A DNA stretch of 64,000 bases from Arthrobacter_D sp015752045 (GTDB lineage Bacteria > Actinomycetota > Actinomycetes > Actinomycetales > Micrococcaceae): contig NZ_JADOUS010000002.1 in assembly GCF_015752045.1 (NCBI RefSeq), positions 248,001 to 312,000 on the forward strand. The letters run 5' to 3'. Shown piece by piece: positions 55,621-64,000 of this stretch. A program made the translations under genes and the position numbers. The notes beneath the pieces are model-generated. The model saw nothing but the letters and a program-made list of their open reading frames with translations, did no database searches and was not told the origin of the DNA. Position 1 is the stretch's first letter, and each line of letters starts with the position of its first letter.

Positions 55621-57120
55621 CTAGTAGCGGTACTGCTCCGGCTTGTACGGACCGGCGACGTCGATGTCCAGGTATTCGGCCTGTCCCTTGGTCAGCTCCG
55701 TGAGCTCGACGCCGAGTGCGTCCAGGTGCAGGCGGGCCACCTTCTCGTCGAGGACCTTCGGGAGGACGTACACCTCGTTCTCGTACTCGGGGTTGCCTTC
55801 GGCGTCGTCCTGCTCGAACTTCGTGTACAGCTCGATCTGGGCGATCGTCTGGTTGGCGAACGAGTTGCTCATGACGAACGAGGGGTGGCCCGTGGCGTTG
55901 CCGAGGTTCAGCAGGCGGCCCTCGGACAGCATGATGATCGAGTGCTGCTCCACGCCGGCGGCCTCGTCGGCCGGGATGACCCACTCGTGGACCTGGGGCT
56001 TGATCTCGATCTTCTCGACGCCGGGGATGCGCCCGAGGCCGGCGATGTCGATCTCGTTGTCGAAGTGCCCGATGTTCCCCACGATGGCCTGGTGCTTCAT
56101 GCCGGCCATGTGGCGGGCCATGATGACGTCCTTGTTGCCGGTGGTGGTGATGAAGATGTCGCCCTGCGCGAGGACCGACTCGAGCTTCGCGACCTGGTAG
56201 CCGTCCATCGCGGCCTGCAGTGCGCAGATCGGATCGATCTCCGTGACGATCACGCGGGCGCCCTGGCCGCGCATGGCCTCGGCCGCACCCTTGCCGACGT
56301 CGCCGTACCCGCAGACGACGGCCACCTTGCCGCCGATCAGCACGTCGGTGGCCCGGTTGAGGCCGTCGGGCAGCGAGTGGCGGATCCCGTACTTGTTGTC
56401 GAACTTGGACTTGGTGACGGAGTCGTTGACGTTGATCGCGGGGAAGAGGAGCTTGCCCTGCGCGGCCAGCTGGTAGAGGCGGTGCACGCCCGTGGTCGTC
56501 TCCTCGGTGACGCCCTTGATGCCCGCGGCGATCGTCGTCCACTTCTGCGGCTCGGACCCGATCGTGGAGCGGACGGTGTCGAGGAACACGGTGTACTCGT
56601 GCGAGTAGTCGGCGTCGCCCTCCTGCGGGTTCGCGGGCACCGCTCCGAGCGCCTCGAACTCGGCTCCCTTGTGCACCAGCATGGTGGCGTCCCCGCCGTC
56701 GTCGAGGATCATGTTCGGGCCGAGGCCGTCGGCCTGGCCGGGCCAGGTGAGGATCTGGGTGGCGGTCCACCAGTAGTCCTCGAGGGACTCGTTCTTCCAC
56801 GCGAACACGGGCACGCCGGCGGGCTCCTCGACGGTGCCGGTGCCGACGACGACGGCTGCGGCCGCCTCGTCCTGGGTGGAGAAGATGTTGCACGAGGCCC
56901 AGCGCACCTCGGCGCCGAGGGAGGTCAGCGTCTCGATGAGGACGGCCGTCTGCACCGTCATGTGCAGGGAGCCGGCGATGCGGGCTCCGGCGAGGGGCTG
57001 TGCGTCGGCGTATTCCCGACGCAGGGCCATGAGCCCGGGCATCTCGTGCTCGGCCAGGCGGATCTGGTGGCGGCCCGCCTCGGCGAGTGAGAGGTCGGCA
57101 ACTTTGTAGTCGAAGGTCAT
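55621..57120 (-). CDS. ahcY: Adenosylhomocysteinase
   Basis: 499 residues. It hydrolyses S-adenosylhomocysteine to adenosine and homocysteine, clearing the methylation by-product. Motifs include GSLHMTVQTAVLIETL, SCNIFSTQDEAAAA, the NAD-binding GYGDVGKGAAEAM and the C-terminal YKPEQYRY. It has the roughly 40-residue insertion typical of actinobacterial and plant-type enzymes. ATG 57120 was chosen by the conserved N-terminus. The frame to 57444 enters the neighbouring gene. Confidence 0.97.
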   Translation of the reverse strand: MTFDYKVADLSLAEAGRHQIRLAEHEMPGLMALRREYADAQPLAGARIAGSLHMTVQTAVLIETLTSLGAEVRWASCNIFSTQDEAAAAVVVGTGTVEEPAGVPVFAWKNESLEDYWWTATQILTWPGQADGLGPNMILDDGGDATMLVHKGAEFEALGAVPANPQEGDADYSHEYTVFLDTVRSTIGSEPQKWTTIAAGIKGVTEETTTGVHRLYQLAAQGKLLFPAINVNDSVTKSKFDNKYGIRHSLPDGLNRATDVLIGGKVAVVCGYGDVGKGAAEAMRGQGARVIVTEIDPICALQAAMDGYQVAKLESVLAQGDIFITTTGNKDVIMARHMAGMKHQAIVGNIGHFDNEIDIAGLGRIPGVEKIEIKPQVHEWVIPADEAAGVEQHSIIMLSEGRLLNLGNATGHPSFVMSNSFANQTIAQIELYTKFEQDDAEGNPEYENEVYVLPKVLDEKVARLHLDALGVELTELTKGQAEYLDIDVAGPYKPEQYRY

Positions 57121-57178
57121 GGTGTCCTGGTCCTTGGAGGTTCGGGAGGCTGTGGAGTAGGCGGTGCGGTCGGCCGTG

Positions 57179-57370
57179 TCAGGCGCGCGCGCCGCCCTCG
57201 GGTAGTTCGCGGCGGAGGAGCACGGGGATGCCCTCATCGAGGGAGTAGGACAGGGGAACGCCGTCGGGCCCCGGTGAGGAGGACCTGAGGACGCTGCCGT
57301 CCTGGACGAGCTTCGACCCGGTGACGGGGCAGCGGAGGACGTCGAGCAGTCGGGATGGGAGGTTCGCCAC
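57179..57370 (-). CDS. Trm112 family protein
   Basis: 63 residues. A small zinc-ribbon-like protein with LLDVLRCPVTGSKLV and SYSLDEGIPVLL, the Trm112/YcaR signature. Only one Cys is present, so the metal site seems lost. The GTG start has AAAGGG 7 nt upstream. It lies 58 nt upstream of ahcY. In relatives such proteins activate methyltransferases; the bacterial role is unclear. Too short to be distinguished easily from a larger overlapping frame (57179-58018), whose 5' part lies across DUF3499. Confidence 0.85.
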   Translation of the reverse strand: MANLPSRLLDVLRCPVTGSKLVQDGSVLRSSSPGPDGVPLSYSLDEGIPVLLRRELPEGGARA

Positions 57371-57504
57371 GGGGGAACCCTTTCGCTCGGAAGGAATGGG
57401 GATTCTGCTCCCAAGTCTAGCGCGGGCGCCTTCTCCGGCCTCAATCGGACGATCCGGCCGGGCAGGGCCCGACGAGGTCCCGGAGGGGCGCAGGGCGGCG
57501 CCCG

Positions 57505-57888
57505 TCAGGGTTCCGGCAGGATCCTCAGGTGGCCACGCCGGGGGCCACTGACGCCGATCGGGGGTTCCATGGGGGCCTTGGTGCCGCGGGGTCCGACCGG
57601 CGGGGCCTCCACCGGCTCCGCGGCAGCCTCCCGCACGGCGTCGGCCAGCGCCAGCAGGTCGTCGGAGTTGTGCTCCGGCGCGGCGTCGGGGAGCGTCAGG
57701 CGGACCACCTCCCAGCCACGGGGCACGGTGAGGCGTTCGGCGTGGACGGCACAGAGATCGTAGGTGTGGGGTTCGGCGTAGGTCGCGAGGGGGCCGAGGA
57801 CCGCCGTCGAATCCGCGTAGACATAGGTCAGCGTGGCCATCGCCCGGCGGGCGCAGGCCGATCTGGAGCATTGACGGAGTGATCCCAC
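57505..57888 (-). CDS. DUF3499 family protein
   Basis: 127 residues. The N-terminus has a C-SRSA-C pair and the conserved ATLTYVYADSTAVLGPLA, then DLCAVHAERLTVPRGWEVVRL. The Cys pattern suggests a zinc finger. The C-terminus is Pro-rich. GTG 57888 is chosen because TAGGCT lies 8 nt upstream. TTG at 57897 is the alternative. Part of the conserved whiB-to-ahcY cluster; function unknown. Confidence 0.88.
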   Translation of the reverse strand: MGSLRQCSRSACARRAMATLTYVYADSTAVLGPLATYAEPHTYDLCAVHAERLTVPRGWEVVRLTLPDAAPEHNSDDLLALADAVREAAAEPVEAPPVGPRGTKAPMEPPIGVSGPRRGHLRILPEP

Positions 57889-57896
57889 GATCGGCA

Positions 57897-57902
57897 AGCC
57901 TA
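57897..57902 (-). promoter_or_regulatory. -10-like hexamer of the DUF3499 gene (leaderless)
   Basis: TAGGCT on the minus strand, 8 nt before the GTG start. Confidence 0.4.
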
Positions 57903-58017
57903 CCGGGGATCGGCCGGGCGGGCCGCCGTGACGCGCCCCGGGGACCGCGCCGCATCACGGATCCGGCCGCGCCGGGCGTCGGCGCGGGAGTGCGTGCATG
58001 CGGGGCAGTCGAAGGCA

Positions 58018-58023
58018 TAGAGT
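58018..58023 (+). promoter_or_regulatory. -10-like hexamer of the metallopeptidase gene (leaderless)
   Basis: TAGAGT, 6 nt before the ATG. No good -35 element was found. Confidence 0.4.
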
Positions 58024-58029
58024 CGTTCC

Positions 58030-58524
58030 ATGCAGGATGCTCCTACACTCTCGGTGAACCTGACTGATCCGGCGGCCGCGGAAGAGCGTCCGGCGCGGTC
58101 GTTCTACGAGCGCCGGCGCAATCGTCGGGGGCGCGGCATGCGCGGCGACGCACTCCCGCAGTACCTGCCGGGTGCGCGGTCGCGCTCGGAGCAGTTCGAC
58201 GACTGGGTGATGGAGTCGGCGCAGCGCCTCGAACGCCTGTGGGGCGAGCGCATCCAGGACGTCCAGATCGTGGTGCAGGAGATCCCGGACGGCCTCGAGG
58301 ACATGACGCCGGAGTCGCTGAGGGGACTCCTGGGATCGTGCTCCCCCGCCTCACCGAACCGACCGGCGGTCATCACCATCTACCGGCACCCCGTCCTCAT
58401 GGCCGCCCGGAGCGTCCTGTCCGTCAACGAGCTCGTGCACGACGTCGTCGTCGAACAGGCCGCCGAACTCATGGGACTGGCTCCCGAGGCCGTCGATCCC
58501 GCCTACGGGCGCTCCCAGGCCTAG
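58030..58524 (+). CDS. Metallopeptidase-family (zincin-like) protein lacking HExxH
   Basis: 164 residues. Basic N-terminus (ERRRNRRGRGMRG), then a compact domain with FDDWVMESAQRLERLW, IVVQEIPDG and TIYRHPVLMAARS. The family's zinc-binding helix is here NELVHDVVVEQAAELMGL, without the HExxH pair, so peptidase activity is doubtful. Located between DUF3499 and DUF5719 genes as in other actinobacteria (M. tuberculosis Rv3259). A leaderless start is suggested by the upstream hexamer. Confidence 0.85.
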   Translation: MQDAPTLSVNLTDPAAAEERPARSFYERRRNRRGRGMRGDALPQYLPGARSRSEQFDDWVMESAQRLERLWGERIQDVQIVVQEIPDGLEDMTPESLRGLLGSCSPASPNRPAVITIYRHPVLMAARSVLSVNELVHDVVVEQAAELMGLAPEAVDPAYGRSQA

Positions 58525-58563
58525 CAGCCCAGGCGGTCCCGCAGCGTCCGGACGCAGCCCCCG

Positions 58564-60372
58564 CTAGTACCCGAGGTCCACCGGGATGCTCTGCGGGCCG
58601 GTGGCACCGGCCGGGACGCCTGCCACGGAGATCCCGCTCCTACCCCCCGGCAGCGTCATGACCTGCGCGCCGTACACGGGGTCCCCGGTCGCATCAATGA
58701 CCACGCCGGTCGGCGACCGGCCCAGGGACGACGACGGCACCGTCACGGACGTGCCGCCCGCGATGCCGATCATCACCGGCTCGCCCAGTGCGCCGTCGGC
58801 CAGGACCGGCGTCAGGGTGATCTCTCCCCTGCCGCTCGGCGCGCCCAGGACCAGGGAGGAGTCCACGCCCTCGGCCAGCGCCACCGCATGATCGCTGCCC
58901 AGGCGGACAACCGCCGGGGCTCCCGCGAGATCCACCGGTTCGCCGTCGTCGGTCCCGCGGATCACGCGCGCGGCCGCCACCACCGAGACGTCGGAGGTGA
59001 CGGCGACCGTGTAGTTCCCCTCCGGGAGCGCGTCGAGGGGGACACTCGTGACCGAACCCGCCGGGGCCCTCACGACTCCCCCGCCGGGCAGGTCCACGTC
59101 ACCGTCCGGGCCGAAGACCCGGATGTCCAGCACGGCGTCGCTCGCTCCGGGGACGAGCACCTGCAGCTCGGGTGAGGCGGTTCCGTACCCCTCCTGCTCG
59201 CGGATGCGCCGCGCCGTCGCCGCGTCCTGGACGACGACGCCGGGCACCACCTGGGTCAGTCCCGCCGGAGCGCTCGGCGAGAGGAGGTCCACCCCGCCGG
59301 GCGTCAGGCCGCGCAGGACGCTCTGCTGGATGACGCCGGTCACACGCCCGCCGTCGCTGCGCACGCGCACTGCCACCTGCTCCTGGTTGCCGGCGAGCGC
59401 GGCCAGCACGATCCGCCGGGTCTCGCCGGGCGCGACCAGCTGGTCGCGCGTCCCGGCCGCTTCGATGGGACCCTCCGGCCCGTGGAGCTCGAGCGACACG
59501 GCGGCGGGCGTGCCGGTGGGGTTGGTCAGGATCAGGACGGAGGACTGCCCGACGGTGGTCGCGGCGCCCAGGAGCCACAGATCGCTGGACGGCACCTGGC
59601 AGCCGGTGGCTGCGAGCCCGCGGAGGTCCCCGTCGGTGGCGGTGTAGGTGGCGGTCGCGGCGGCCACCGGGGTGAGCCCGCCCTGCGGCTGGGCGCGGAG
59701 GACGGTCGGCGCGTCGACGGCGATCCCGCGGGTGACGCCCGCGACGCGGTTCGTCAGGCCGTCCTCGCCGCTGCTGGCGGGGCTGTCCGCTACCAGGGTG
59801 GACCCGGGCGTGAAGTCCCGGATCAGCGACAGCGGCTCGTCCCCGCCGACGGGCAGGAGCGCGCTCCCCGTCACCGTGGCGCCCAGGTCGCTGAGCACGA
59901 CCCCGGACACGGTGGTCTTCGCGCTGGCCGACGCGGGGCCGAACTCCGGGTCGGCGCCGTCTCCGATCGACTCGATCAGTCGCGGCGGTGCAGGACAGAC
60001 CGCGGTGTAGTCACCGGCGGGGACGGCGGCTGCCGGGATCCCGACGTCGGTTTCTGGGGTCGCGGGCAGGGCGGACGGGATGCCTCCGGAGGCGATCGCC
60101 GCTGTGGCCGCGAGGAGGACGACGCCGGTCGCAGCACCGAGGGCGGTGCCGAGGCGGCTGGGTGCCCGCACGCCGGCCGCCCTGTCGCGCGCCACGGCGC
60201 GCGCCGCCACAGCCGTCTCCGCGGCGTGGGTGGTAGCCGGGACACCCGGGGCGTGGGTGGTATCGACCGCGTGGGCCGCCTCCGTGGTGCGCTCCCCGGA
60301 TGCGCGCTCCTCCGCCGGACCCTGCGGCGCGGCGTCCTTCGTCGATCGGTCGGTCTTCCGTCCCCAGCTCAC
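58564..60372 (-). CDS. DUF5719 family membrane-anchored protein
   Basis: 602 residues. A cytosolic N-terminus rich in Ala, Thr and Arg (about 1-72) precedes one transmembrane helix (about 75-98). The long external part is beta-rich and Gly/Val/Ala-rich, with no catalytic motif recognised. The ATG overlaps the stop of the upstream glycosyltransferase gene (ATGA). Co-occurrence with that GT suggests a shared role in envelope glycan assembly. Confidence 0.85.
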   Translation of the reverse strand: MSWGRKTDRSTKDAAPQGPAEERASGERTTEAAHAVDTTHAPGVPATTHAAETAVAARAVARDRAAGVRAPSRLGTALGAATGVVLLAATAAIASGGIPSALPATPETDVGIPAAAVPAGDYTAVCPAPPRLIESIGDGADPEFGPASASAKTTVSGVVLSDLGATVTGSALLPVGGDEPLSLIRDFTPGSTLVADSPASSGEDGLTNRVAGVTRGIAVDAPTVLRAQPQGGLTPVAAATATYTATDGDLRGLAATGCQVPSSDLWLLGAATTVGQSSVLILTNPTGTPAAVSLELHGPEGPIEAAGTRDQLVAPGETRRIVLAALAGNQEQVAVRVRSDGGRVTGVIQQSVLRGLTPGGVDLLSPSAPAGLTQVVPGVVVQDAATARRIREQEGYGTASPELQVLVPGASDAVLDIRVFGPDGDVDLPGGGVVRAPAGSVTSVPLDALPEGNYTVAVTSDVSVVAAARVIRGTDDGEPVDLAGAPAVVRLGSDHAVALAEGVDSSLVLGAPSGRGEITLTPVLADGALGEPVMIGIAGGTSVTVPSSSLGRSPTGVVIDATGDPVYGAQVMTLPGGRSGISVAGVPAGATGPQSIPVDLGY

Positions 60373-63300
60373 ATCGAACCGCTTCCACTGGTCGCCGGCT
60401 GCGGGCGGGCGCCGTCGCCGTCCAATTCGCCGTCAAGTCCGTCCTCGAGTCCGTCGTCGATCGGGTCGGGCCCCCGGCCGGCTCCGGACCTGCCGGGCCC
60501 TGCGCCGTCGGGGCCGGGACGCTGCGTGGGCTGCCGCGACGGGCGGCCCCCGCCCGGTCGCACGGCCACGGGCCGGGACGGGATGGGGACGGCGAGGAGG
60601 AGCGTCAGTCCGAGGACGAGGGCTTGGAGCCCCTCGGACCAGGGCTGGTAGGCGCTGGTGTAGGAGAGGTCCACCGTGCCACCCGTGGCGGGCAGCACGA
60701 AGGACTGCTGCCACCCCTCGGACACGGGTGCGAGCCTCCGGCCGTCGAGGCTCGCCTGCCATCCGGGGTCGGCCTCCTCCGCCAGGACGAGTCGCCGGCC
60801 CTCGCCGCCCGCGGGGACCGTTCCGCTCGCGTCCACCTCCGAGGACGGGACGACGTCCTCCGTCCGGCCCTCGGCGTCGACGACCCGCGCCCGGGCCGTG
60901 AGGTCGACGGCGTCCTCCGTGCCGCCGTCGGGCGTGGCCGGAGTGACGCGCCAGAGGCGCCCGGCCTCCGTGTCGCCGACGGCGGTGAGGCCGGGCACGG
61001 AGTCGATCCGTCCGCTGAGGAAGTCCCCGGCGGCGTCGGCCTGCCGGAGGACGACGAAGCCGACACCGAGGTCGCGCAGGTCGCCGCGCGGATCCGCCCC
61101 GGTGGCTCCGACGATCACGGCGACGCTCGTGCGGAGGAGCCGCGCGGACTCGGTGTCCTCCTGCAGGGTCACCTGGCCGGTGCCCTGCAGGGTGCGGGCG
61201 GCGTACAGCGGGTTGAGCGCGTCGAGGGTGGTCCCGGCGCCGCGCGTCAGGGCGGCACCGACCCTGTCGTCGTCATCGACCGTGATGACGAGCGTGCGGG
61301 TCCGGTCCGGGCCCGTGCCGCGGTCCGCCGCGGTGGCGGGCAGCGGGCGCTCGGCCACCGGATCCACCCCGATCGTCGTGCCGAAGTCCGTCGTGCCGGC
61401 TCCGGCGGGGGGTACCTCGTCGGCGGGGCTGTCGGGAAGAACCACCGGCTCGGCGACGGCTGCGGGAGGGCCGGCCGGCCCGGGGGCGAGCCACAGTCCG
61501 AGGCTCAGCAGGGGGCCGATGGCGAGCGTCGCGCCTGCGGCGATTCGGAGGAGCTGCCGGCCCGCGCGGGCCGGGGCCGCAGGTGCACCGGCGTCCGGGC
61601 GGCCCGGCAGCCCCGAGAGCGCGGCGGCGAGCAGGCACAGGGTCACGGCCGAGACGAGCGGTCCGGGGAACGCCGTGACCAGGGCCGAGCCGTCCGCGGC
61701 GACGGGGACCAGCGGGGTCAGCACGCCCAGTGCCAGCGCGAGGATCGCGAGCAGCCAGAGGGGGCGCACGAGGGTGCCGCCGGCGCCGGGTCGGAAGAGC
61801 GCGACGGCGGCCAGGACGATCACGGGCCCGCCGACGGCGATCGCGGCGACGAGCGACCAGGGGCCCGGCCCGAGGAGGCCGGCCGCGGCCGGCGCGAGCA
61901 TCGGGTCGAACCGCACGGGGAACCCGAGGAGCTGCTGCCAGGGCGCGGCCGGGTCGAAGGCGAGCGGCACGCCGGGATCGCCGAGGAGCCCCCGGGGGTC
62001 CGGCACGGCCGAGAGGACGTACGGCAGGTACAGCGCGACGACGGGCAGCAGCGTCCACCACAGGGGGCGCGCCCGCTTCCCGCCGACGATCAGGGCGACG
62101 ACCAGCCCGGCCACGGCGAAGGCGCCGAGGGAGGGCGCCGAGGCCGAGGCCACGGCGAGGACGAGCCCGGCGGCGGCGCCAGCGGTCCAGCTGCGGGTCC
62201 CGTTGATGCCCGGTCGCAGGATCCCGTCCGGCACTGTGCGGGAGGTCACCGCGCCCCCGACCGCCCGGACGACCCCCAGCAGGGCCAGGGGAAGGAGGAT
62301 GTGGGCGAGCAGCGCGCCGAGGCGGCCCTGGCCGAGGGCCACCTGGAGGGCGGGCGCCGCGCCCCAGAAGAAAGCAGCCCAGAGGCGCAGCCCGCGGGAC
62401 CGCGTCAGGGCGCCGGCCGCGAACCACGCGGTCAGGCCGGCGAGGGGAAGCGCGCAGACCAGGGTGACGACGACGGCCGTGTTCGCCGAGCCGAGGCCCA
62501 GCAGGGAGAGCATCCACAGAACATAGGCGAACGGCGACCCGTGGGCGGGGAACCCGGTCCCCAGGCCCACCCACCATGCCGTCGCACTGTCCCAGGCGGC
62601 CCCCGGGGTCGCGGCGACCGGCAGCAGCGCCCCGCCGGCGACGGCCGGGGCCCCGACAAGGCGGTGGAGGCCCAGGAGCGCGGCGGCGAGCAGCACCACG
62701 ACGGCGAGGACCGCCCCGGACCCGATCCAGAGTCGCGCCGGGGTGGACAGTGCGGCGAAGTCGTCGTTGCTGTCCCCCGACGGGATGTACTCCTCCGCCC
62801 GCTGCAGCGCATCCTGACCGGTGGACGCGCCGCGCGAGGTGAACGCGTCGATGACCGACCGGCGGTGGGACCACACCTCGCGGCGGGACGTGATGAGCGG
62901 GCGCACCACGGACCGCGGGCGGCGTCGGCTCCGGGCGGCGGAGCGGCGGGACCGCCAGAGGTGGAACGGCCGGCCGACACCGGCGAGGCTGCCGAGCAGC
63001 TGGCCCGTGCCATGCGCCGGGTCCTTCGCGAGGAGACCGAGGAGCAGCCGGGCCAGGCCGCCGAGGACCGCGCCGACGGCGAGGAAGGGCACGGACGGGG
63101 CGGCGGCGTGCTTGAGCCGCAGGTACACCTCGGCGGCCCGCGCGCCGTGCGCCGTGGACACCGGGTGCGGCCTGGACCGCGCGTGACGCAGCACTGCCCT
63201 CGGCACCACCACCACGCGGTGGCCTGCGAGGCGGTTCCGCCAGCACAGGTCGACGTCGTCGCCCACGCCGTGGAGGGCCGGGTCGAAGCCGCCGAGGGCG

Positions 63301-63866
63301 TCCCACACGTCCCGGCGCACCAGCATCCCGGCGGAATTGACGGCGAAGACGTCGCTCCGCGCGTCGTACTGCCCCTGGTCGTGCTCGTCGACATCGATCA
63401 GCGTGAGCCGCTCCGCCCACCGGCTGACGGACAGTCCGACGTCCACGAGTTCACGGCGATCGTCCCAGGCCACCTGCTTCGCGCCCGCCACGGTGACCGA
63501 CGGGGCGCGCTCGACGGCGAGGAGCAGTTCGGCGAGCGCCCCGGGTTCGGGTGCGGAGTCGTCGTGGAGGAGCCACAGCCAGTCGTGGTGGCCCTCCCCG
63601 GACCCGCGGTAGGGCGGTATCTCGGCGACCGCGGTCCGCACGGCGGTTCCGAACCCCGCCCGGGCGGGAGCTCCGACCACGGGGCTGCCGGCCGGGAGCA
63701 AGAGCTGGAGGAGGGACGCCGAATCGTCGGTCGATCCGGTGTCGACACCGACACAGAGATCGGCCGCGCGGGTCTGGCGTCCGAGGGCTTCCAGGGTTGC
63801 CGGAAGATACTCGCCATCGTCGTGGGCTACGACGACGGCGGTGACGCGGAGGTGCTGCTGAATCAG
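60369..63866 (-). CDS. Giant membrane glycosyltransferase (GT2 domain plus polytopic and external regions)
   Basis: About 1165 residues. The N-terminal GT2 domain (about 8-240) has TAVVVAHDDGEYLP, DTGSTDDS, LLHDDSAP and the later GGFDPALHGVGDDVDLCWR. Roughly 12 or more transmembrane helices follow (about 255-870), then an external beta-rich domain (about 880-1100) and a C-terminal transmembrane helix with a basic, Gly/Pro/Asp-rich tail. The start is uncertain. No ATG, GTG or TTG lies between the whiB stop and the conserved core. CTG 63866 overlaps the whiB TGA (CTGA) and has GGAAG upstream. The nearest ATG (63959) is deep within whiB. Confidence 0.85.
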   Translation of the reverse strand: MIQQHLRVTAVVVAHDDGEYLPATLEALGRQTRAADLCVGVDTGSTDDSASLLQLLLPAGSPVVGAPARAGFGTAVRTAVAEIPPYRGSGEGHHDWLWLLHDDSAPEPGALAELLLAVERAPSVTVAGAKQVAWDDRRELVDVGLSVSRWAERLTLIDVDEHDQGQYDARSDVFAVNSAGMLVRRDVWDALGGFDPALHGVGDDVDLCWRNRLAGHRVVVVPRAVLRHARSRPHPVSTAHGARAAEVYLRLKHAAAPSVPFLAVGAVLGGLARLLLGLLAKDPAHGTGQLLGSLAGVGRPFHLWRSRRSAARSRRRPRSVVRPLITSRREVWSHRRSVIDAFTSRGASTGQDALQRAEEYIPSGDSNDDFAALSTPARLWIGSGAVLAVVVLLAAALLGLHRLVGAPAVAGGALLPVAATPGAAWDSATAWWVGLGTGFPAHGSPFAYVLWMLSLLGLGSANTAVVVTLVCALPLAGLTAWFAAGALTRSRGLRLWAAFFWGAAPALQVALGQGRLGALLAHILLPLALLGVVRAVGGAVTSRTVPDGILRPGINGTRSWTAGAAAGLVLAVASASAPSLGAFAVAGLVVALIVGGKRARPLWWTLLPVVALYLPYVLSAVPDPRGLLGDPGVPLAFDPAAPWQQLLGFPVRFDPMLAPAAAGLLGPGPWSLVAAIAVGGPVIVLAAVALFRPGAGGTLVRPLWLLAILALALGVLTPLVPVAADGSALVTAFPGPLVSAVTLCLLAAALSGLPGRPDAGAPAAPARAGRQLLRIAAGATLAIGPLLSLGLWLAPGPAGPPAAVAEPVVLPDSPADEVPPAGAGTTDFGTTIGVDPVAERPLPATAADRGTGPDRTRTLVITVDDDDRVGAALTRGAGTTLDALNPLYAARTLQGTGQVTLQEDTESARLLRTSVAVIVGATGADPRGDLRDLGVGFVVLRQADAAGDFLSGRIDSVPGLTAVGDTEAGRLWRVTPATPDGGTEDAVDLTARARVVDAEGRTEDVVPSSEVDASGTVPAGGEGRRLVLAEEADPGWQASLDGRRLAPVSEGWQQSFVLPATGGTVDLSYTSAYQPWSEGLQALVLGLTLLLAVPIPSRPVAVRPGGGRPSRQPTQRPGPDGAGPGRSGAGRGPDPIDDGLEDGLDGELDGDGARPQPATSGSGSM

Positions 63867-64000
63867 ACTGCTCGCTTCCGCAACCTGCGGCGCTCCCGCT
63901 CGGACAGACCACCCCAGATACCGAAGCGCTCGTCGTTCTCCAGCGCGTACTCGAGGCATTCGGACTTCACGATGCAGGAGCCGCAGACCTTCTTGGCGTC
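63863..64000 (-). CDS. WhiB-family transcriptional regulator, 5' end outside window
   Basis: The last 45 residues are visible. Two Cys of the iron-sulfur cluster appear in VCGSC and a third in SECLEYA. The GIWGG turn and the basic C-terminus (SERERRRLRKRAV) follow. The first Cys and the N-terminus are beyond 64000. Context (GT, DUF5719, metallopeptidase, DUF3499, ahcY) identifies the WhiB2/WhmD position, linked to division and septation in relatives. Confidence 0.93.
   Translation of the reverse strand, partial: DAKKVCGSCIVKSECLEYALENDERFGIWGGLSERERRRLRKRAV

Noticed and set aside
54194..56893. 899-residue fused frame joining the L,D-transpeptidase to upstream sequence
   Set aside because: The upstream part is an out-of-frame reading of ahcY. 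The transpeptidase has its own ribosome site and signal anchor at 55465.

Overview
The window reads as a chromosomal segment of a high-GC Gram-positive actinobacterium, most likely Micrococcaceae (Arthrobacter-like). The reasons are very high GC, many GTG starts, a WhiB regulator, the order glmU-prs-rplY-pth, the order tatD-rsmA-ispE-ABC-F, and the cluster whiB / membrane GT / DUF5719 / metallopeptidase / DUF3499 / Trm112 / ahcY. This assignment comes from gene content and order only.

Layout. (1) 1-12.4 kb: two operons of very large ATP-binding LuxR (LAL-type) regulators, each with two overlapping genes. One lies 3' of pth. The other sits between rplY and prs, so it splits the usual glmU-prs-rplY-pth order. 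(2) 12.6-15.2 kb: prs, glmU and a tRNA-Gln. (3) 15.4-25.1 kb: a small membrane protein, then a locus resembling mycobacterial iniBAC on the minus strand. It holds a membrane-tethered Hsp70-like ATPase, a LuxR regulator in the IniR position, a repetitive IniB-like protein with collagen-like and Asp-Asn-Ser tracts, and two dynamin-like GTPases. (4) 25.3-32.5 kb: an exopolysaccharide-like locus with a processive GT2 synthase, a membrane-anchored beta-helix protein, two paralogous exported beta-helix proteins and a UDP-glucose-dehydrogenase-like enzyme. The set is alginate-like in composition. (5) 33-39.2 kb: ABC-F ATPase, ispE, an SGNH hydrolase, rsmA and tatD. The rpfB gene usually found between tatD and rsmA is absent. 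(6) 39.4-44.4 kb: a MoxR / DUF58 / transglutaminase operon. (7) 44.5-54.2 kb: succinate-semialdehyde dehydrogenase, rsmI, protein O-mannosyltransferase, acyl-CoA ligase, a TIGR01906-type membrane protein, SpoIIM-like and RDD membrane proteins. (8) 54.2-64 kb: L,D-transpeptidase, ahcY, Trm112, DUF3499, metallopeptidase, DUF5719, a giant membrane GT2 protein and the 3' end of whiB.

How it may work together (inference). A short motif, CTACTCG/CTACTTG with variants, recurs in the non-coding DNA upstream of both LAL operons, upstream of the Hsp70-iniR operon and the facing beta-helix gene, and upstream of the exopolysaccharide operon. This suggests one envelope regulon that couples several large ATP-sensing regulators to an ini-like membrane-remodelling module and a secreted, possibly uronate-containing polysaccharide. 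It is the best candidate here for an undescribed system.

At least nine housekeeping genes have a TANNNT -10-like hexamer 6-8 nt before the start codon and no convincing Shine-Dalgarno sequence. They are probably leaderless, and this settled several start-codon choices.
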